This document shows positions 19,113-31,971 of a stretch of DNA of 64,000 bases, piece by piece; positions within the stretch are counted from its first letter, which is position 1, and every line of letters starts with the position of its first letter. The stretch comes from Sphingobium chungbukense (lineage in GTDB: Bacteria; Pseudomonadota; Alphaproteobacteria; Sphingomonadales; Sphingomonadaceae), in NCBI RefSeq assembly GCF_001005725.1, contig NZ_LBIC01000004.1, forward strand, positions 62,001 to 126,000, read 5' to 3'. Below the pieces are notes generated by a model. It ran no database searches. It had not been told where the DNA came from and saw nothing but the letters and a program-made list of their open reading frames with translations. Both the position numbers and the translations under genes were made by a program.

Positions 19113-19724
19113 TCATTGCGTCAGGGCCTCATTGGGATCGACGGAGCGGATCGGGCTGGCCGGGCTTTGCGCCGGCGGCGCGGCTTCGGGCATGATCGCA
19201 GGCGTCGTCGTGGGGATATGAACCTCCTGATCGACATAGACGTCGAAAACCGTTCCGGCGGGCAACTTCACATCCTTGCCCCGCACCAATATGGCAAGCG
19301 GCAGAAAGACGATCCCCGCCCCCACCGATCCCAATGTGCCTGATTTGCCCTTGGCATTGCGCTGGCCGCGCACGGGAATGTCGAGCTGCCCGACCTTCAG
19401 CCGGTCGACCCGGATGTCGAGCTTGCCGGAACGGCCGAGCAGGCCGTTATCCCTCGCTCGCGTGACTTCCCCCACCGCAGATGTTCCGGCGGGAAGGACG
19501 ACGACCCCGCCGATCGTCACCGGCTTGGCTACCGCCAGTTCCACCTCATCCCCGGTCCGGGCCGATTTGGAGGAGATGTCCTCGCGCGTCTGGAGCGGGA
19601 TCGCCATGCCCTCGGGAAGGATGGCATATTGGGCGAATGCGGGAAATGCACTGCCCAGGGAAAGCGCCATGGCGATCAGGGCCAATCGCCGTGCCCGGTA
19701 TTTCGGCAATGCAATGCGAGTCAT
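19113..19724 (-). CDS. Exported hypothetical protein
   Basis: 203 residues. A signal peptide (LALIAMALSLGSAFPAFA) is followed by a beta-rich domain with LPEGMAIPLQTREDISSKSA, GDEVELAVAKPV, and VLPAGTSAVGEVTRA. This pattern resembles periplasmic TrbI/VirB10-like beta repeats found in many sphingomonad hypothetical proteins. The C-terminus is Pro/Ala-rich. It is likely periplasmic, role unknown. It is convergent with the GNAT gene and upstream of nothing on its strand. Confidence 0.7.
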   Translation of the reverse strand: MTRIALPKYRARRLALIAMALSLGSAFPAFAQYAILPEGMAIPLQTREDISSKSARTGDEVELAVAKPVTIGGVVVLPAGTSAVGEVTRARDNGLLGRSGKLDIRVDRLKVGQLDIPVRGQRNAKGKSGTLGSVGAGIVFLPLAILVRGKDVKLPAGTVFDVYVDQEVHIPTTTPAIMPEAAPPAQSPASPIRSVDPNEALTQ

Positions 19725-19952
19725 AGGGACATCCTTTCCGCCAGCGGCCGAAGCGGAGCCATGCTCGCAATCTACGCTTCGCGGGGGGGAGCGTCAACGA
19801 ATGGGGCGATCGAAACCGGATCACGAACTGGATGGGACAGGGCCGACAAAAAGCGCCATGTCCTGCGCTTTGCCGATTGCGGTCAAGGATTCCACGGGCC
19901 TGTTCCGCTTAGCCCAGCCGCGGCGCTGTAGGACAGGGAAATCGAGGGCGCG

Positions 19953-19983
19953 AAAAAGGCCGGCGGATCGCTCCACCGGCCTT
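19953..19983 (-). terminator. Rho-independent terminator of groEL
   Basis: AAGGCCGG (19956-19963) pairs with CCGGCCTT (19976-19983). On the minus strand the hairpin is followed by TTTTT. It lies just downstream of the groEL stop at 20015. Confidence 0.75.
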
Positions 19984-20014
19984 CTCGGTTCGCTTGCAGG
20001 CGAAGGAGGTGGAC

Positions 20015-21667
<1,653 letters not shown>

Positions 21668-21763
21668 CTACCTCTCTTTGAGAATTGCAAATCTTGCGAA
21701 GTTCACACCGTTGCTGGTGTCGGAAAATCGCGGAAAACAGGAATGACCTTCGGGTTCGCCGCT

Positions 21764-22051
21764 TTACGCGACGACGCCCAGAATGTCCGATTCCTTCATG
21801 ATCAGCAGGTCTTCACCGTCGACCTTGACCTCGGTGCCCGACCACTTGCCGAACAGGATGCGGTCGCCGGCCTTGACGTCCAGCGGGGTGACCTTGCCGT
21901 CTTCCGACTTGGAGCCGGTGCCAACAGCGACGATCTCGCCTTCCTGCGGCTTTTCCTTGGCGGTGTCGGGGATGATGATGCCGCCGGCAGTCTTCTCTTC
22001 CGCTTCCACGCGGCGGACGAGAACGCGGTCATGCAACGGACGAAATGCCAT
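21764..22051 (-). CDS. groS: Co-chaperonin GroES
   Basis: 95 residues from ATG 22051 ([20 protein letters not shown]). The mobile loop segment [20 protein letters not shown] and the roof/core strands [17 protein letters not shown] are complete. It caps GroEL during folding. It is the first gene of groES-groEL; the CIRCE element starts about 98 bp upstream. The frame extends back to 22186, but the standard start is 22051. Confidence 0.97.
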   Translation of the reverse strand: MAFRPLHDRVLVRRVEAEEKTAGGIIIPDTAKEKPQEGEIVAVGTGSKSEDGKVTPLDVKAGDRILFGKWSGTEVKVDGEDLLIMKESDILGVVA

Positions 22052-22148
22052 GTTGTGTGCCTTTCCCTCTTTACGACGTTTGAATGGGATAAGGTGGAAC
22101 CGCCATGGACGACGACTCCGGATCCTTCTCCCTATGAACCCGTGCCTG

Positions 22149-22175
22149 TTAGCACTCCTTATCAGGGAGTGCCAG
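22149..22175. promoter_or_regulatory. CIRCE operator (HrcA site) upstream of groES
   Basis: TTAGCACTC-N9-GAGTGCCAG. The left arm is a perfect match to the CIRCE consensus; the right arm differs from GAGTGCTAA at two positions. Location upstream of groES supports HrcA repression. The rest of the 475-bp gap (22052-22526) between groES and the TonB receptor shows no gene. Confidence 0.85.
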
Positions 22176-22526
22176 CGCCGTTTCATATGGATCGGCCGGA
22201 CCGAGGGTCAAGGGGACCATGGAATTTTTATGCCGAAATTTTCCCCAGCCCGGTCTGGCCCCCGGTCGCGATCTCGTCAGATCAAGAGTTGGAGACGGCG
22301 CCCTTGGCCCGGAACCGTCCCGCCAAACGCCGGAAACTGTTGCAGATATACTTCAACGTGCGGAAAATGCGACAAGCGGCTCAAAGCAGACGGAGAATAT
22401 TGCTTTACGGACATAAAACAGAAAGGCACCCTCCGCCCCAGCCATAGTCCATATGGCCTATCGCAGGGGTCGCGCGATGACCGACACGAAGACCGGCACG
22501 CGCGCAACAGGGGAACATACAAGTCT

Positions 22527-25500
22527 ATGAAGAAGAGATTCGCCGGGCTGCGCCACGGGGCCGCCATGTCTGCCTTCGCCATTGCCGCTACCGGGATAGC
22601 GCCCGCTTTGGCCCAGTCGTCACCACAGACCGCGACCGCACCCGACGAGGGCGCAACCATCGTCGTCACAGGGTCGCTGCTGAGCCGTGCGAATGCGGAA
22701 ACGCCGTCACCCGTCAGCGTGATCACCTCCGAAACGCTTACGCGCGCGGGCGTCACCAACATGGCCGACGCGATCCGTCAGGCGTCGGCCGATGGCGCGG
22801 GCTCGATCGGCATCGGCTTCACCAGCGGCTTTTCGGCCGGCGGCTCCGCCGTTTCGCTGCGCAATCTGGGCGTCTCCTCGACGCTCGTGCTGGTCGACGG
22901 CCTGCGGTCCGCGAACTTCCCGCTCAGCGACGACGGCCACAATAGCTATGTCGATCTCGCCAGCATCCCGCAGGTCAATGTCGAGCGGGTCGAAGTGCTG
23001 AAGGACGGAGCATCGTCGACCTACGGCGCCGACGCGATCGGCGGCGTGGTGAACATCATCACCCGCAAGCAGTTCACGGGACTTGAAGGCGGCGCCGAGT
23101 CCGGCATCTCGCAAGAGGGCGACGGCCAGAAATACCGCCTGCGCCTGCTGGCCGGCTATGGCGACTATGACAGCCAGGGCTGGAACGTCTATATCGGCGG
23201 CGAATATGAGAAGGGCGGCAAGGTCACGGCCAATTCGCGCGGCTTCCCGTTCAACACGCTGGACCTGCGCGCCATAGGGGGTGTCGACAACAACCGCGCC
23301 GACGACACGCTGGGCACCGCGACAACCAATGCGGTCGTCACGCGCGTGACCCAGACCGACCTCAACAATCCGCTGGCGGGCAGTGTGGCGAACGCCACGA
23401 CGCCAGCGCTCTTCACCTCGCTGACACCGCTCGGGAACTGCCCATTCGGCACATATTCCGAAAATACGGGGACGCGCGTCGGCACGGCCTGCGCGCATGA
23501 CCTGACCCGCGAATATATCCAGATCCTGCCCAAGCAGGAACGCTATGCCGGCGTTGCCCGCTTCAGCTTCCGGCTGAGCGACGATATCGAGGGCTATGTC
23601 GCGGGCAGCTATTCGCACAACAAGGTCGACATCACCTTGATTCCCCGTGCCATCCGGCAGAATCAGGCATTCGGCGGCTCGCCGTCGACCTCGACGCAGA
23701 ATCCCGGCATCGTGCTGCCCGTGTGGATCTGCCCGTCGGGCGTCAACTGCGCCGATCCGGCAACGCCCGGTCGCACGCTGAACCCGAACAACCCCTATGC
23801 AGCCGCCTTCGCCAACAACCCCGCAGCCGGCGCGGCGCGCATCTATTATCTGTTCGGCGACGTGAAGGCGGGTTCGGTCCGCACTAACGAACTGTATCGC
23901 ATCACCAGCGGCCTCAACGGCACATTCGGCGACAGCTGGAAGTGGAATCTGGAGGCGGGCTATTCGCGCGACGACCTGAAGCTGATCCAGCAGGGCTGGG
24001 CCAATGTTGCGGGCCTCACACAGGCGATCAACACCGGATCGTACAACTTCGTCAATCCGAGCCTGAATTCGCAGGCCGTCCGCGATTCCGTGCTGCCGCC
24101 GATCACCTCGCTCTCGAACTCGAGCGAATTCACGGTCGATGCCTCGCTCAGCCGCAAGCTGTTCACCCTGCCGGGCGGCGACCTCCAGATCGCCGTGGGC
24201 GGTCAGTATCGCAAGGAGAAGCTGACCAACCGGAGCGCCAACCCGAACCTCGACGTGCCGGGCCTTTCGACGGCGCAGGCCTATGGCAACCGTGACGTCT
24301 GGGCCGGCTATTTCGAAATCGACGCCCCGATCCTGGATTCGCTCGAAGTCAACGCGTCGGGCCGTTACGATCACTATTCGGAAGGCTTCAGCCACTTCTC
24401 GCCCAAGTTCGGCGCGAAGTTCACCCCGATCAAGCAGATCTCGTTCCGTGGCACCTATTCGAAAGGCTTCCGCGCCCCGACCTTTGCCGAGATCGATCCG
24501 CGCAGCTCCTACTCGGGCTTCGTCGGTTTCAACCCGAGCACTTCGCCCGACGCCGTCGCGTTCCGCCAGGCCCATGCTGCCAACGCCGCGTACATCGCCA
24601 ATTACTCGCTTGGCCGAGGCTATGTCGGCAATCCCGACATCAAGCCGGAGAAGTCGCGCAGCTTTACGCTGGGCGTGGTCTTCGAGCCGACCCGGAACAT
24701 CAGCTTCACCGCCGACTATTTCAACGTCAAGAAGACGGATCTGATCGTGACGGGGCCGCTTACGGGCAATGCAATCAGAGCCTACTACTCGGTCGCGGGC
24801 CAGACCTTCGCCTCGGCGGATGCGGCCTCGGCCGCCGGGTGCGCCGCGGTGGCGGCGGTCGCCGCCGGTTATTCGTGCAACGTCATCGACGGCGCCGATC
24901 CGTTCGCGCTCAACGCGCTGCCGCGTCTGCTGGTGGTCAATGCGCCTTATGTGAATGCGAACTTCGATGTCACGACGGGCTTGCAGTTCGGGGCCAATGC
25001 CCAGTTCGATATCAGCGACAACGTGCAGTTCCAGAGCCGTCTGGACCTGCAGGCCACGCTGAAGTTCAATCGCCACCTAGACGACGGTAAGGTGCAGCGC
25101 TTCGTCGGCACGGTCGGCCCGGCGGATCTCTCGTCAGGCGGCGGCACGCCGAAGTGGCGCGGCAACTGGCAGAACACGCTGACCGTCGGCAAGGTCTCGC
25201 TGACCGCGACGACCTATTATGTGGGCAGCATGAAGGGCGTTGCGACGGACCAGGGCAATCTGGACACCTCGTGCGCGGCGACGATCTACAAGGATGGCTC
25301 TGGCGGCAACTCGTTCTGCAAGATCAAGACCTTCGTCTATGCCGATCTGAACGCGACGGTGGAGGTGAACGAGAATTTCAGCTTCTTCGGCTTCATCGGC
25401 AACTTCACCAATGCCGGGGCACCGCTCTATGCGAACACGCTCTATACGTCGCAGCCCAACTATCTGGCCTCCTGGCACTTGCCGGGCCTGATCGGCCGGA

Positions 25501-25532
25501 CGTACCGCGTCGGGGCGAACTTCAAGTTCTGA
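22527..25532 (+). CDS. TonB-dependent outer-membrane receptor
   Basis: 1001 residues from ATG 22527. A signal peptide (AMSAFAIAATGIAPALAQS) is followed by a TonB-box-like EGATIVVTGSLL, the plug domain (PSPVSVITSETL, NIITRKQFTG end) and a long 22-strand barrel. The barrel ends NYLASWHLPGLIGRTYRVGANFKF with a terminal aromatic, typical for outer-membrane insertion. It imports iron chelates, vitamin or glycan ligands using TonB energy. The substrate cannot be inferred because no transporter or enzyme operon is attached. A strong terminator follows. Confidence 0.93.
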   Translation: MKKRFAGLRHGAAMSAFAIAATGIAPALAQSSPQTATAPDEGATIVVTGSLLSRANAETPSPVSVITSETLTRAGVTNMADAIRQASADGAGSIGIGFTSGFSAGGSAVSLRNLGVSSTLVLVDGLRSANFPLSDDGHNSYVDLASIPQVNVERVEVLKDGASSTYGADAIGGVVNIITRKQFTGLEGGAESGISQEGDGQKYRLRLLAGYGDYDSQGWNVYIGGEYEKGGKVTANSRGFPFNTLDLRAIGGVDNNRADDTLGTATTNAVVTRVTQTDLNNPLAGSVANATTPALFTSLTPLGNCPFGTYSENTGTRVGTACAHDLTREYIQILPKQERYAGVARFSFRLSDDIEGYVAGSYSHNKVDITLIPRAIRQNQAFGGSPSTSTQNPGIVLPVWICPSGVNCADPATPGRTLNPNNPYAAAFANNPAAGAARIYYLFGDVKAGSVRTNELYRITSGLNGTFGDSWKWNLEAGYSRDDLKLIQQGWANVAGLTQAINTGSYNFVNPSLNSQAVRDSVLPPITSLSNSSEFTVDASLSRKLFTLPGGDLQIAVGGQYRKEKLTNRSANPNLDVPGLSTAQAYGNRDVWAGYFEIDAPILDSLEVNASGRYDHYSEGFSHFSPKFGAKFTPIKQISFRGTYSKGFRAPTFAEIDPRSSYSGFVGFNPSTSPDAVAFRQAHAANAAYIANYSLGRGYVGNPDIKPEKSRSFTLGVVFEPTRNISFTADYFNVKKTDLIVTGPLTGNAIRAYYSVAGQTFASADAASAAGCAAVAAVAAGYSCNVIDGADPFALNALPRLLVVNAPYVNANFDVTTGLQFGANAQFDISDNVQFQSRLDLQATLKFNRHLDDGKVQRFVGTVGPADLSSGGGTPKWRGNWQNTLTVGKVSLTATTYYVGSMKGVATDQGNLDTSCAATIYKDGSGGNSFCKIKTFVYADLNATVEVNENFSFFGFIGNFTNAGAPLYANTLYTSQPNYLASWHLPGLIGRTYRVGANFKF

Positions 25533-25555
25533 TCCTCGACCAGGGGAAAGGAAGG

Positions 25556-25591
25556 AAAAAGGGCGGCCTCCCTTGGGCCGCCCTTTTTTTT
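25556..25591 (+). terminator. Rho-independent terminator after the TonB receptor
   Basis: AAAAAGGGCGGCC, short loop, GGCCGCCC and an eight-T run. A-tract on the left and T-tract on the right make it work in either direction. Confidence 0.9.
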
Positions 25592-25697
25592 GATCGGGCG
25601 GGTTTGTGCCGGGCGGACGCAATCCCTACCTAGCGCTGGCCGATGGGCGCCCCCGCCACCCGTCGCCTCGTTCGCAGCCTATCAAGGGATCGCCCGA

Positions 25698-26570
25698 ATG
25701 ACTGATAACAACAGCTATACCCCGCCCCGCGTCTGGACCTGGGACAAGGAAAATGGCGGTGCGTTCGCCAATATCAACCGGCCTATCGCCGGTCCCACCC
25801 ATGACAAGGACCTGCCGGTCGGCAAGCACCCCCTGCAACTCTATTCGCTCGCCACCCCCAATGGGCAGAAGGTGACGATCCTGCTGGAGGAGTTGCTGGC
25901 GGCGGGGAAGGACGCGGAATATGATGCCTGGCTGATCCGCATCGGCGATGGCGACCAGTTCGGCAGCGGCTTCGTTTCCGTCAATCCCAACAGCAAGATT
26001 CCCGCGCTGATGGACCATGGCGTCTCGCCGCCGCGCCGGGTGTTCGAATCCGGTTCCATCCTGGTTTATCTGGCCGAGAAATTCGGCGCCTTCCTGCCGA
26101 CCGACGCGGCCAAGCGGACGGAAACGCTCAACTGGCTGTTCTGGCAAATGGGTTCGGCGCCGCTGCTGGGTGGCGGCTTCGGTCATTTCTTCGCCTATGC
26201 GCCGGAGAAGTGGGAATATCCGATCAACCGCTATGCCATGGAGGTGAAGCGGCAGCTCGACGTGCTGGACCGGCAACTGGCCGAGCACGAATATATCGCG
26301 GGCGACGAATATACGATCGCGGACATGGCGATCTGGCCCTGGTATGGCGGCGTGGCGTTGGGTCGCGCCTATGACGCCGCGGAATTCCTCGATGCCCGGA
26401 GCTACAGGAATGTGGTGCGCTGGGCCGAGCAGATCGATGCGCGCCCGGCGGTGAAGCGCGGGCGGATGGTCAACAAGGCCAACGGGCCGCTGGAAGAGCA
26501 GCTGCACGAGCGCCATGACGCCAGCGATTTCGAAACGCAGACCCAGGACAAGCTGGAAGGGACGGCCTAA
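25698..26570 (+). CDS. yghU: Glutathione S-transferase family protein, YghU type (glutathione disulfide reductase)
   Basis: 290 residues from ATG 25698 (MTDNNSYTPPRVWTWDKENG). The YghU-specific N-terminus with FANINRPIAGPTHDKDLPVG precedes a thioredoxin-fold GST domain (YSLATPNGQKVTILLEELL, VNPNSKIPAL, FESGSILVYLAEKFG). An all-helical C-domain follows. YghU/YfcG enzymes reduce organic hydroperoxides or disulfides with two glutathiones. The gene stands alone between a terminator and ligA, which is convergent. Confidence 0.88.
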   Translation: MTDNNSYTPPRVWTWDKENGGAFANINRPIAGPTHDKDLPVGKHPLQLYSLATPNGQKVTILLEELLAAGKDAEYDAWLIRIGDGDQFGSGFVSVNPNSKIPALMDHGVSPPRRVFESGSILVYLAEKFGAFLPTDAAKRTETLNWLFWQMGSAPLLGGGFGHFFAYAPEKWEYPINRYAMEVKRQLDVLDRQLAEHEYIAGDEYTIADMAIWPWYGGVALGRAYDAAEFLDARSYRNVVRWAEQIDARPAVKRGRMVNKANGPLEEQLHERHDASDFETQTQDKLEGTA

Positions 26571-26593
26571 AAGCCCTGGTCGGCGGGGTGCCC

Positions 26594-28834
<2,241 letters not shown>

Positions 28835-28877
28835 TTATCGGCTGGTAACAGCCAGAAACTGACGTTACCATTCTCTG

Positions 28878-29180
28878 ATGGATTTATCGGGCTTCCTCCT
28901 GATCCCAGTCGCAGCGGTAATCGCTGCCGTCTGGATTGTTGGTGCAGCCTTCATTTCGAAGCGAAGACTCGGCTTCCGCTCGCCGTTTCTACTCTCCTAT
29001 GGGTTAGGCGTGATCTTCATGCAGCCCTGGAGAATATCGACTTGGGAGCATTTCGGCATGTTCACCATCATGCTTGTCATGCTCGTATTTTGGGTCGCAA
29101 TAGGCTGCCTTATCGGCGGTTTACCGGCCACTTTGGCGGTTTCAATCGTGCGCAAATTGCGGCGGCGCATTATTAGCTGA
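28878..29180 (+). CDS. Small multi-pass membrane protein, hypothetical
   Basis: 100 residues. Two to three membrane segments are visible (FLLIPVAAVIAAVWIVGAAF, LLSYGLGVIF and FTIMLVMLVFWVAIGCLIGG) with positive clusters KRR and RKLRRR at the cytoplasmic sides. Base composition is somewhat less GC-rich than its neighbours. It lies between the convergent 5' side of ligA and the recN terminus and appears monocistronic. No family is recognised. Confidence 0.5.
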   Translation: MDLSGFLLIPVAAVIAAVWIVGAAFISKRRLGFRSPFLLSYGLGVIFMQPWRISTWEHFGMFTIMLVMLVFWVAIGCLIGGLPATLAVSIVRKLRRRIIS

Positions 29181-29266
29181 TAGTCGGCTGTTGGATTGGG
29201 AAGCCCACAAATCTAACGGCAACAAGTGGTCGCTTGCAGTCGTAGATGAAAGAAGAAAAGCGGAAC

Positions 29267-29285
29267 CCCCGGATCAAGTCCGGGG
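29267..29285. repeat. Short palindrome CCCCGGA-N5-TCCGGGG
   Basis: A perfect 7-bp inverted repeat in the 147-bp gap between the small membrane gene and recN. The sequence (GGATCAAGTCCGGGGTGACG) resembles an interspersed palindrome I know from sphingomonad and other alphaproteobacterial intergenic regions; only one copy is seen here. Confidence 0.4.
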
Positions 29286-29327
29286 TGACGGGGGGGCGCA
29301 AATATCCGGCTTTGGCTGGTGGCCGCT

Positions 29328-30992
29328 TTATAGCTTTTCCAGCAGGCGTTCGGCCTGGGCGCGGGCCTCCGCCGTGATTTCGGCGCCGGAGAGCATGCGG
29401 GCGATTTCTTCGCGGCGTTCGCCGTCGCTGAGCGCGTGGACGCCAGTGCGGGTGACGGTGCCGTCGCTAGATTTGGCGATCAGCATGTGGCCTGCGCCTC
29501 TTGCGGCCACTTGCGGGCTGTGCGTGACGACGAGGATCTGGTTGGTTTGCGACAGGCGGGACAGGCGCTCCCCGATGGCGGACGCGACGGCGCCCCCTAC
29601 CCCGCGATCGATCTCGTCGAAGATCAGCGTGTCCGCGCCGCCCCGTTCCGCCAGCGCGACCTTGAGCGCGAGGATGAAGCGGGACAGTTCGCCGCCGCTG
29701 GCGATCTTGACCAGCGGGGCGAAGGGCGCGCCGGGGTTGGTGGAGATTTCGAATTCCACCCGGTCCATGCCGTGGGCGCCCCATTGCCCCTCCTCCTGCG
29801 GCGCGACCACGGTGCGGAAGCGGGCGGCGTCCAGCTTCAGCGGGGCGAGTTCGGCGGCGACGGCGGCGTCGAGCTTTCCGGCCGCCATTTGGCGTTCGGC
29901 GGAGAGGGCCTGGGCGGCGGTGCGATAGGCGGCGGCCCTGCCCTTCACCTCGGTTTCGAGGGCGGCGAGATGTTCCTCTCCACCTTCGATGGCGGCCAGT
30001 TTCGCGGCCATCTCGTCGCGCAGGGCGGCGAGGCCGTCGGGTTGCACCTGATGCTTGCGGGCGAGGCCGCGCAGATCGAACAGGCGGGTCTCTATGGCGT
30101 CGAGCCGGGCGGGATCGAAGCTCAGCGCTTCGGCGGCTTCGTTGAGGCGGTCCTCGGCTTCGCTCGCTTCGATGACGGCGCGGTCGAGGGCGGCGAGGAC
30201 TTCGGCCAGCGGTTCATATTCGCTGACCATGCGGTCGAGGCGGCGGGCGGCCTGGCGCAATTGGGCGAGGCCGCCGTCGGAGCCGGTGAAGCATTCGGTG
30301 ACGGCGGACAGGTCGTCGGAGAGGCGCGCGCCCTTCTGCATGGTGGCGCGTTCTTCGGCCAGCGTCGCTTCCTCGCCCGGTTCGGGGCCGAAGCGGGTGA
30401 GTTCTTCCACCGCATGGGTCAGATAGTCGCGGTCGCGGGCGGCGCTTTCGACGGCGGCGCGGCTTTCCGCGAGACGGTCGGCGGCGGCGCGCCAGGCGTG
30501 ATAGGCATGGGCGACCGCGCCCGTGTCGCAGCGGCCATAGGCATCCAGCAGGGCGCGATGGCCGCGCGGGTTGAGCAGGCCGCGATCGTCATGCTGGCCA
30601 TGGATTTCAACCAAGGCGCTGCCAAGATCGCGTAGCAAGGCCGCCGAGCAGGCCTGGTCGTTGACGAAGGCGCGGCTGCCGCCATCGGCCTTGACCGTGC
30701 GGCGGATGATGAGCGGCTCGCCCGGTTCCAGGTCGATGCCATTGTCGGCCAGCAGGTCGGTTGCGCGGTGATCGGTGCGGGGTGCCTCGAACGTGGCGGT
30801 GACGCTGGCCTGCGCCTCCCCCGTGCGGACAAGCCCGCTGTCGGCGCGGGCGCCCAGCGCGAGGCCCAGCGAATCGAGCAGGATCGACTTGCCCGCCCCC
30901 GTCTCGCCGGTCAGCACGCCGAGGCCGGACCCGAAATCCAGGTCCAGCGCCTCGATCAGCACGACGTTGCGGATGGAGAGATTGGTCAGCAA
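29328..30992 (-). CDS. recN: DNA repair protein RecN
   Basis: 554 residues from TTG 30992, giving LLTNLSIRNVVLIEALDLDF, which equals the E. coli length; an ATG at 31067 would add 25 odd residues. The SMC-like protein has Walker A GETGAGKS near the N-terminus, a coiled-coil middle and the signature/Walker B region (SGGELSRFILALKV, DTLIFDEIDRGVGG) near the C-terminus. It acts in double-strand break repair. It is downstream of bamD on the same strand, separated by a repeat hairpin. No LexA box was noticed. Confidence 0.95.
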   Translation of the reverse strand: MLTNLSIRNVVLIEALDLDFGSGLGVLTGETGAGKSILLDSLGLALGARADSGLVRTGEAQASVTATFEAPRTDHRATDLLADNGIDLEPGEPLIIRRTVKADGGSRAFVNDQACSAALLRDLGSALVEIHGQHDDRGLLNPRGHRALLDAYGRCDTGAVAHAYHAWRAAADRLAESRAAVESAARDRDYLTHAVEELTRFGPEPGEEATLAEERATMQKGARLSDDLSAVTECFTGSDGGLAQLRQAARRLDRMVSEYEPLAEVLAALDRAVIEASEAEDRLNEAAEALSFDPARLDAIETRLFDLRGLARKHQVQPDGLAALRDEMAAKLAAIEGGEEHLAALETEVKGRAAAYRTAAQALSAERQMAAGKLDAAVAAELAPLKLDAARFRTVVAPQEEGQWGAHGMDRVEFEISTNPGAPFAPLVKIASGGELSRFILALKVALAERGGADTLIFDEIDRGVGGAVASAIGERLSRLSQTNQILVVTHSPQVAARGAGHMLIAKSSDGTVTRTGVHALSDGERREEIARMLSGAEITAEARAQAERLLEKL

Positions 30993-31093
30993 GGCGCGCG
31001 ACTTCCTTTGCCCTTCCAGGGTGGATGCGCCGCGCCAGCGGCGCATTTCAACGCAAGGGCGGAACACTCGCTTCGCTCGCGACCCACCCCTAG

Positions 31094-31115
31094 CCCCTCC
31101 CGCTTGCGGGAGGGG
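31094..31115. repeat. Hairpin CCCCTCCCGC-TT-GCGGGAGGGG
   Basis: A perfect 10-bp inverted repeat with a 2-base loop just downstream of bamD. No T-run follows, so it looks more like an interspersed palindromic repeat or transcript-end stabiliser than a classical terminator. Confidence 0.45.
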
Positions 31116-31127
31116 AATAAGGTCGGG

Positions 31128-31913
31128 TTACGCCTTGTTGGGATGTTCACGCATGAGCTTGTGGCTGCGCTCATACCATTTCGAACCCGGATAGTTGCGG
31201 CCCAGCACGGCGGCGGCCTTCTGCGCTTCGGCGGGGATGCCCAGGGAGAGATAGGATTCCACCAGACGTTCCAGCGCTTCGGGCGTATGCGTGGTCGTCT
31301 GATATTTGTCGATCACGGTGCGGAAGCGCAGCGTGGCGGCGAGCCACTGGCCGCGCCGCTGGTAGAAACGGCCGATCTCCATCTCCTTGCCGGCAAGGTG
31401 ATCGTTGACGAGGTCGAGCTTCAGCCGGGCATCGGCGGCATAGCGCGTGTCGGGATAGCGGCGGATCAGCTCGCCCAGCGAGTCCAGCGCCTGGCTCGTG
31501 ATCTTCTGGTCGCGGGTGACGTCGGCGATCTGCTCATAATAGCAGAGCGCGATCAGATAATAAGCGTAGGGCGCGTCCTTGTTGCCGGTGTGGATCGACA
31601 GGAAGCGCTGCGCCGCGCTGATCGATTCCGGATAATCCTTGTTCATATAATAGCTGAACGCGGACATGAGCTGCGCCCGGCGCGCCCAGGGCGAATAGGG
31701 ATGCTGGCGCTCCACCTCGTCGAACAGGGCGGCGGCGAGCTTGTACTGGCCGCGATCCAGCCGGTATTTGCCCGCATTGTAGAGCGTGGACACGTCGCGG
31801 GCGACATATTGGGTGTCGGCCTTGTTCTTCGACGTGGCGCATCCGGCAAGAAGAGCGGCAAGCAGAAGCGGTGCAGTGGCCGCGCCGATGCGCGTCATGT
31901 TTTTCGTCAGCAT
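31128..31913 (-). CDS. bamD: Outer membrane assembly lipoprotein BamD
   Basis: About 261 residues from ATG 31913. A signal peptide ends in the lipobox LLAGC, so the protein is probably lipidated. Repeated TPR units follow (YNAGKYRLDRGQYKLAAALF, YPESISAAQRFLSIHTGN, YPDTRYAADARLKLDLV). With BamA it inserts beta-barrel proteins into the outer membrane. It lies between a histidine kinase gene upstream and recN downstream, all on the minus strand. Confidence 0.93.
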   Translation of the reverse strand: MLTKNMTRIGAATAPLLLAALLAGCATSKNKADTQYVARDVSTLYNAGKYRLDRGQYKLAAALFDEVERQHPYSPWARRAQLMSAFSYYMNKDYPESISAAQRFLSIHTGNKDAPYAYYLIALCYYEQIADVTRDQKITSQALDSLGELIRRYPDTRYAADARLKLDLVNDHLAGKEMEIGRFYQRRGQWLAATLRFRTVIDKYQTTTHTPEALERLVESYLSLGIPAEAQKAAAVLGRNYPGSKWYERSHKLMREHPNKA

Positions 31914-31971
31914 GGCCGGGTCATAGCCGAGCGAATGCGCCTCGCCAAGCGGCAGATGCGCATGTCGTTCA

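Noticed and set aside
22707..25076. Minus-strand open frame of 789 codons
   Set aside because: Antisense of the TonB receptor, with no domain pattern.
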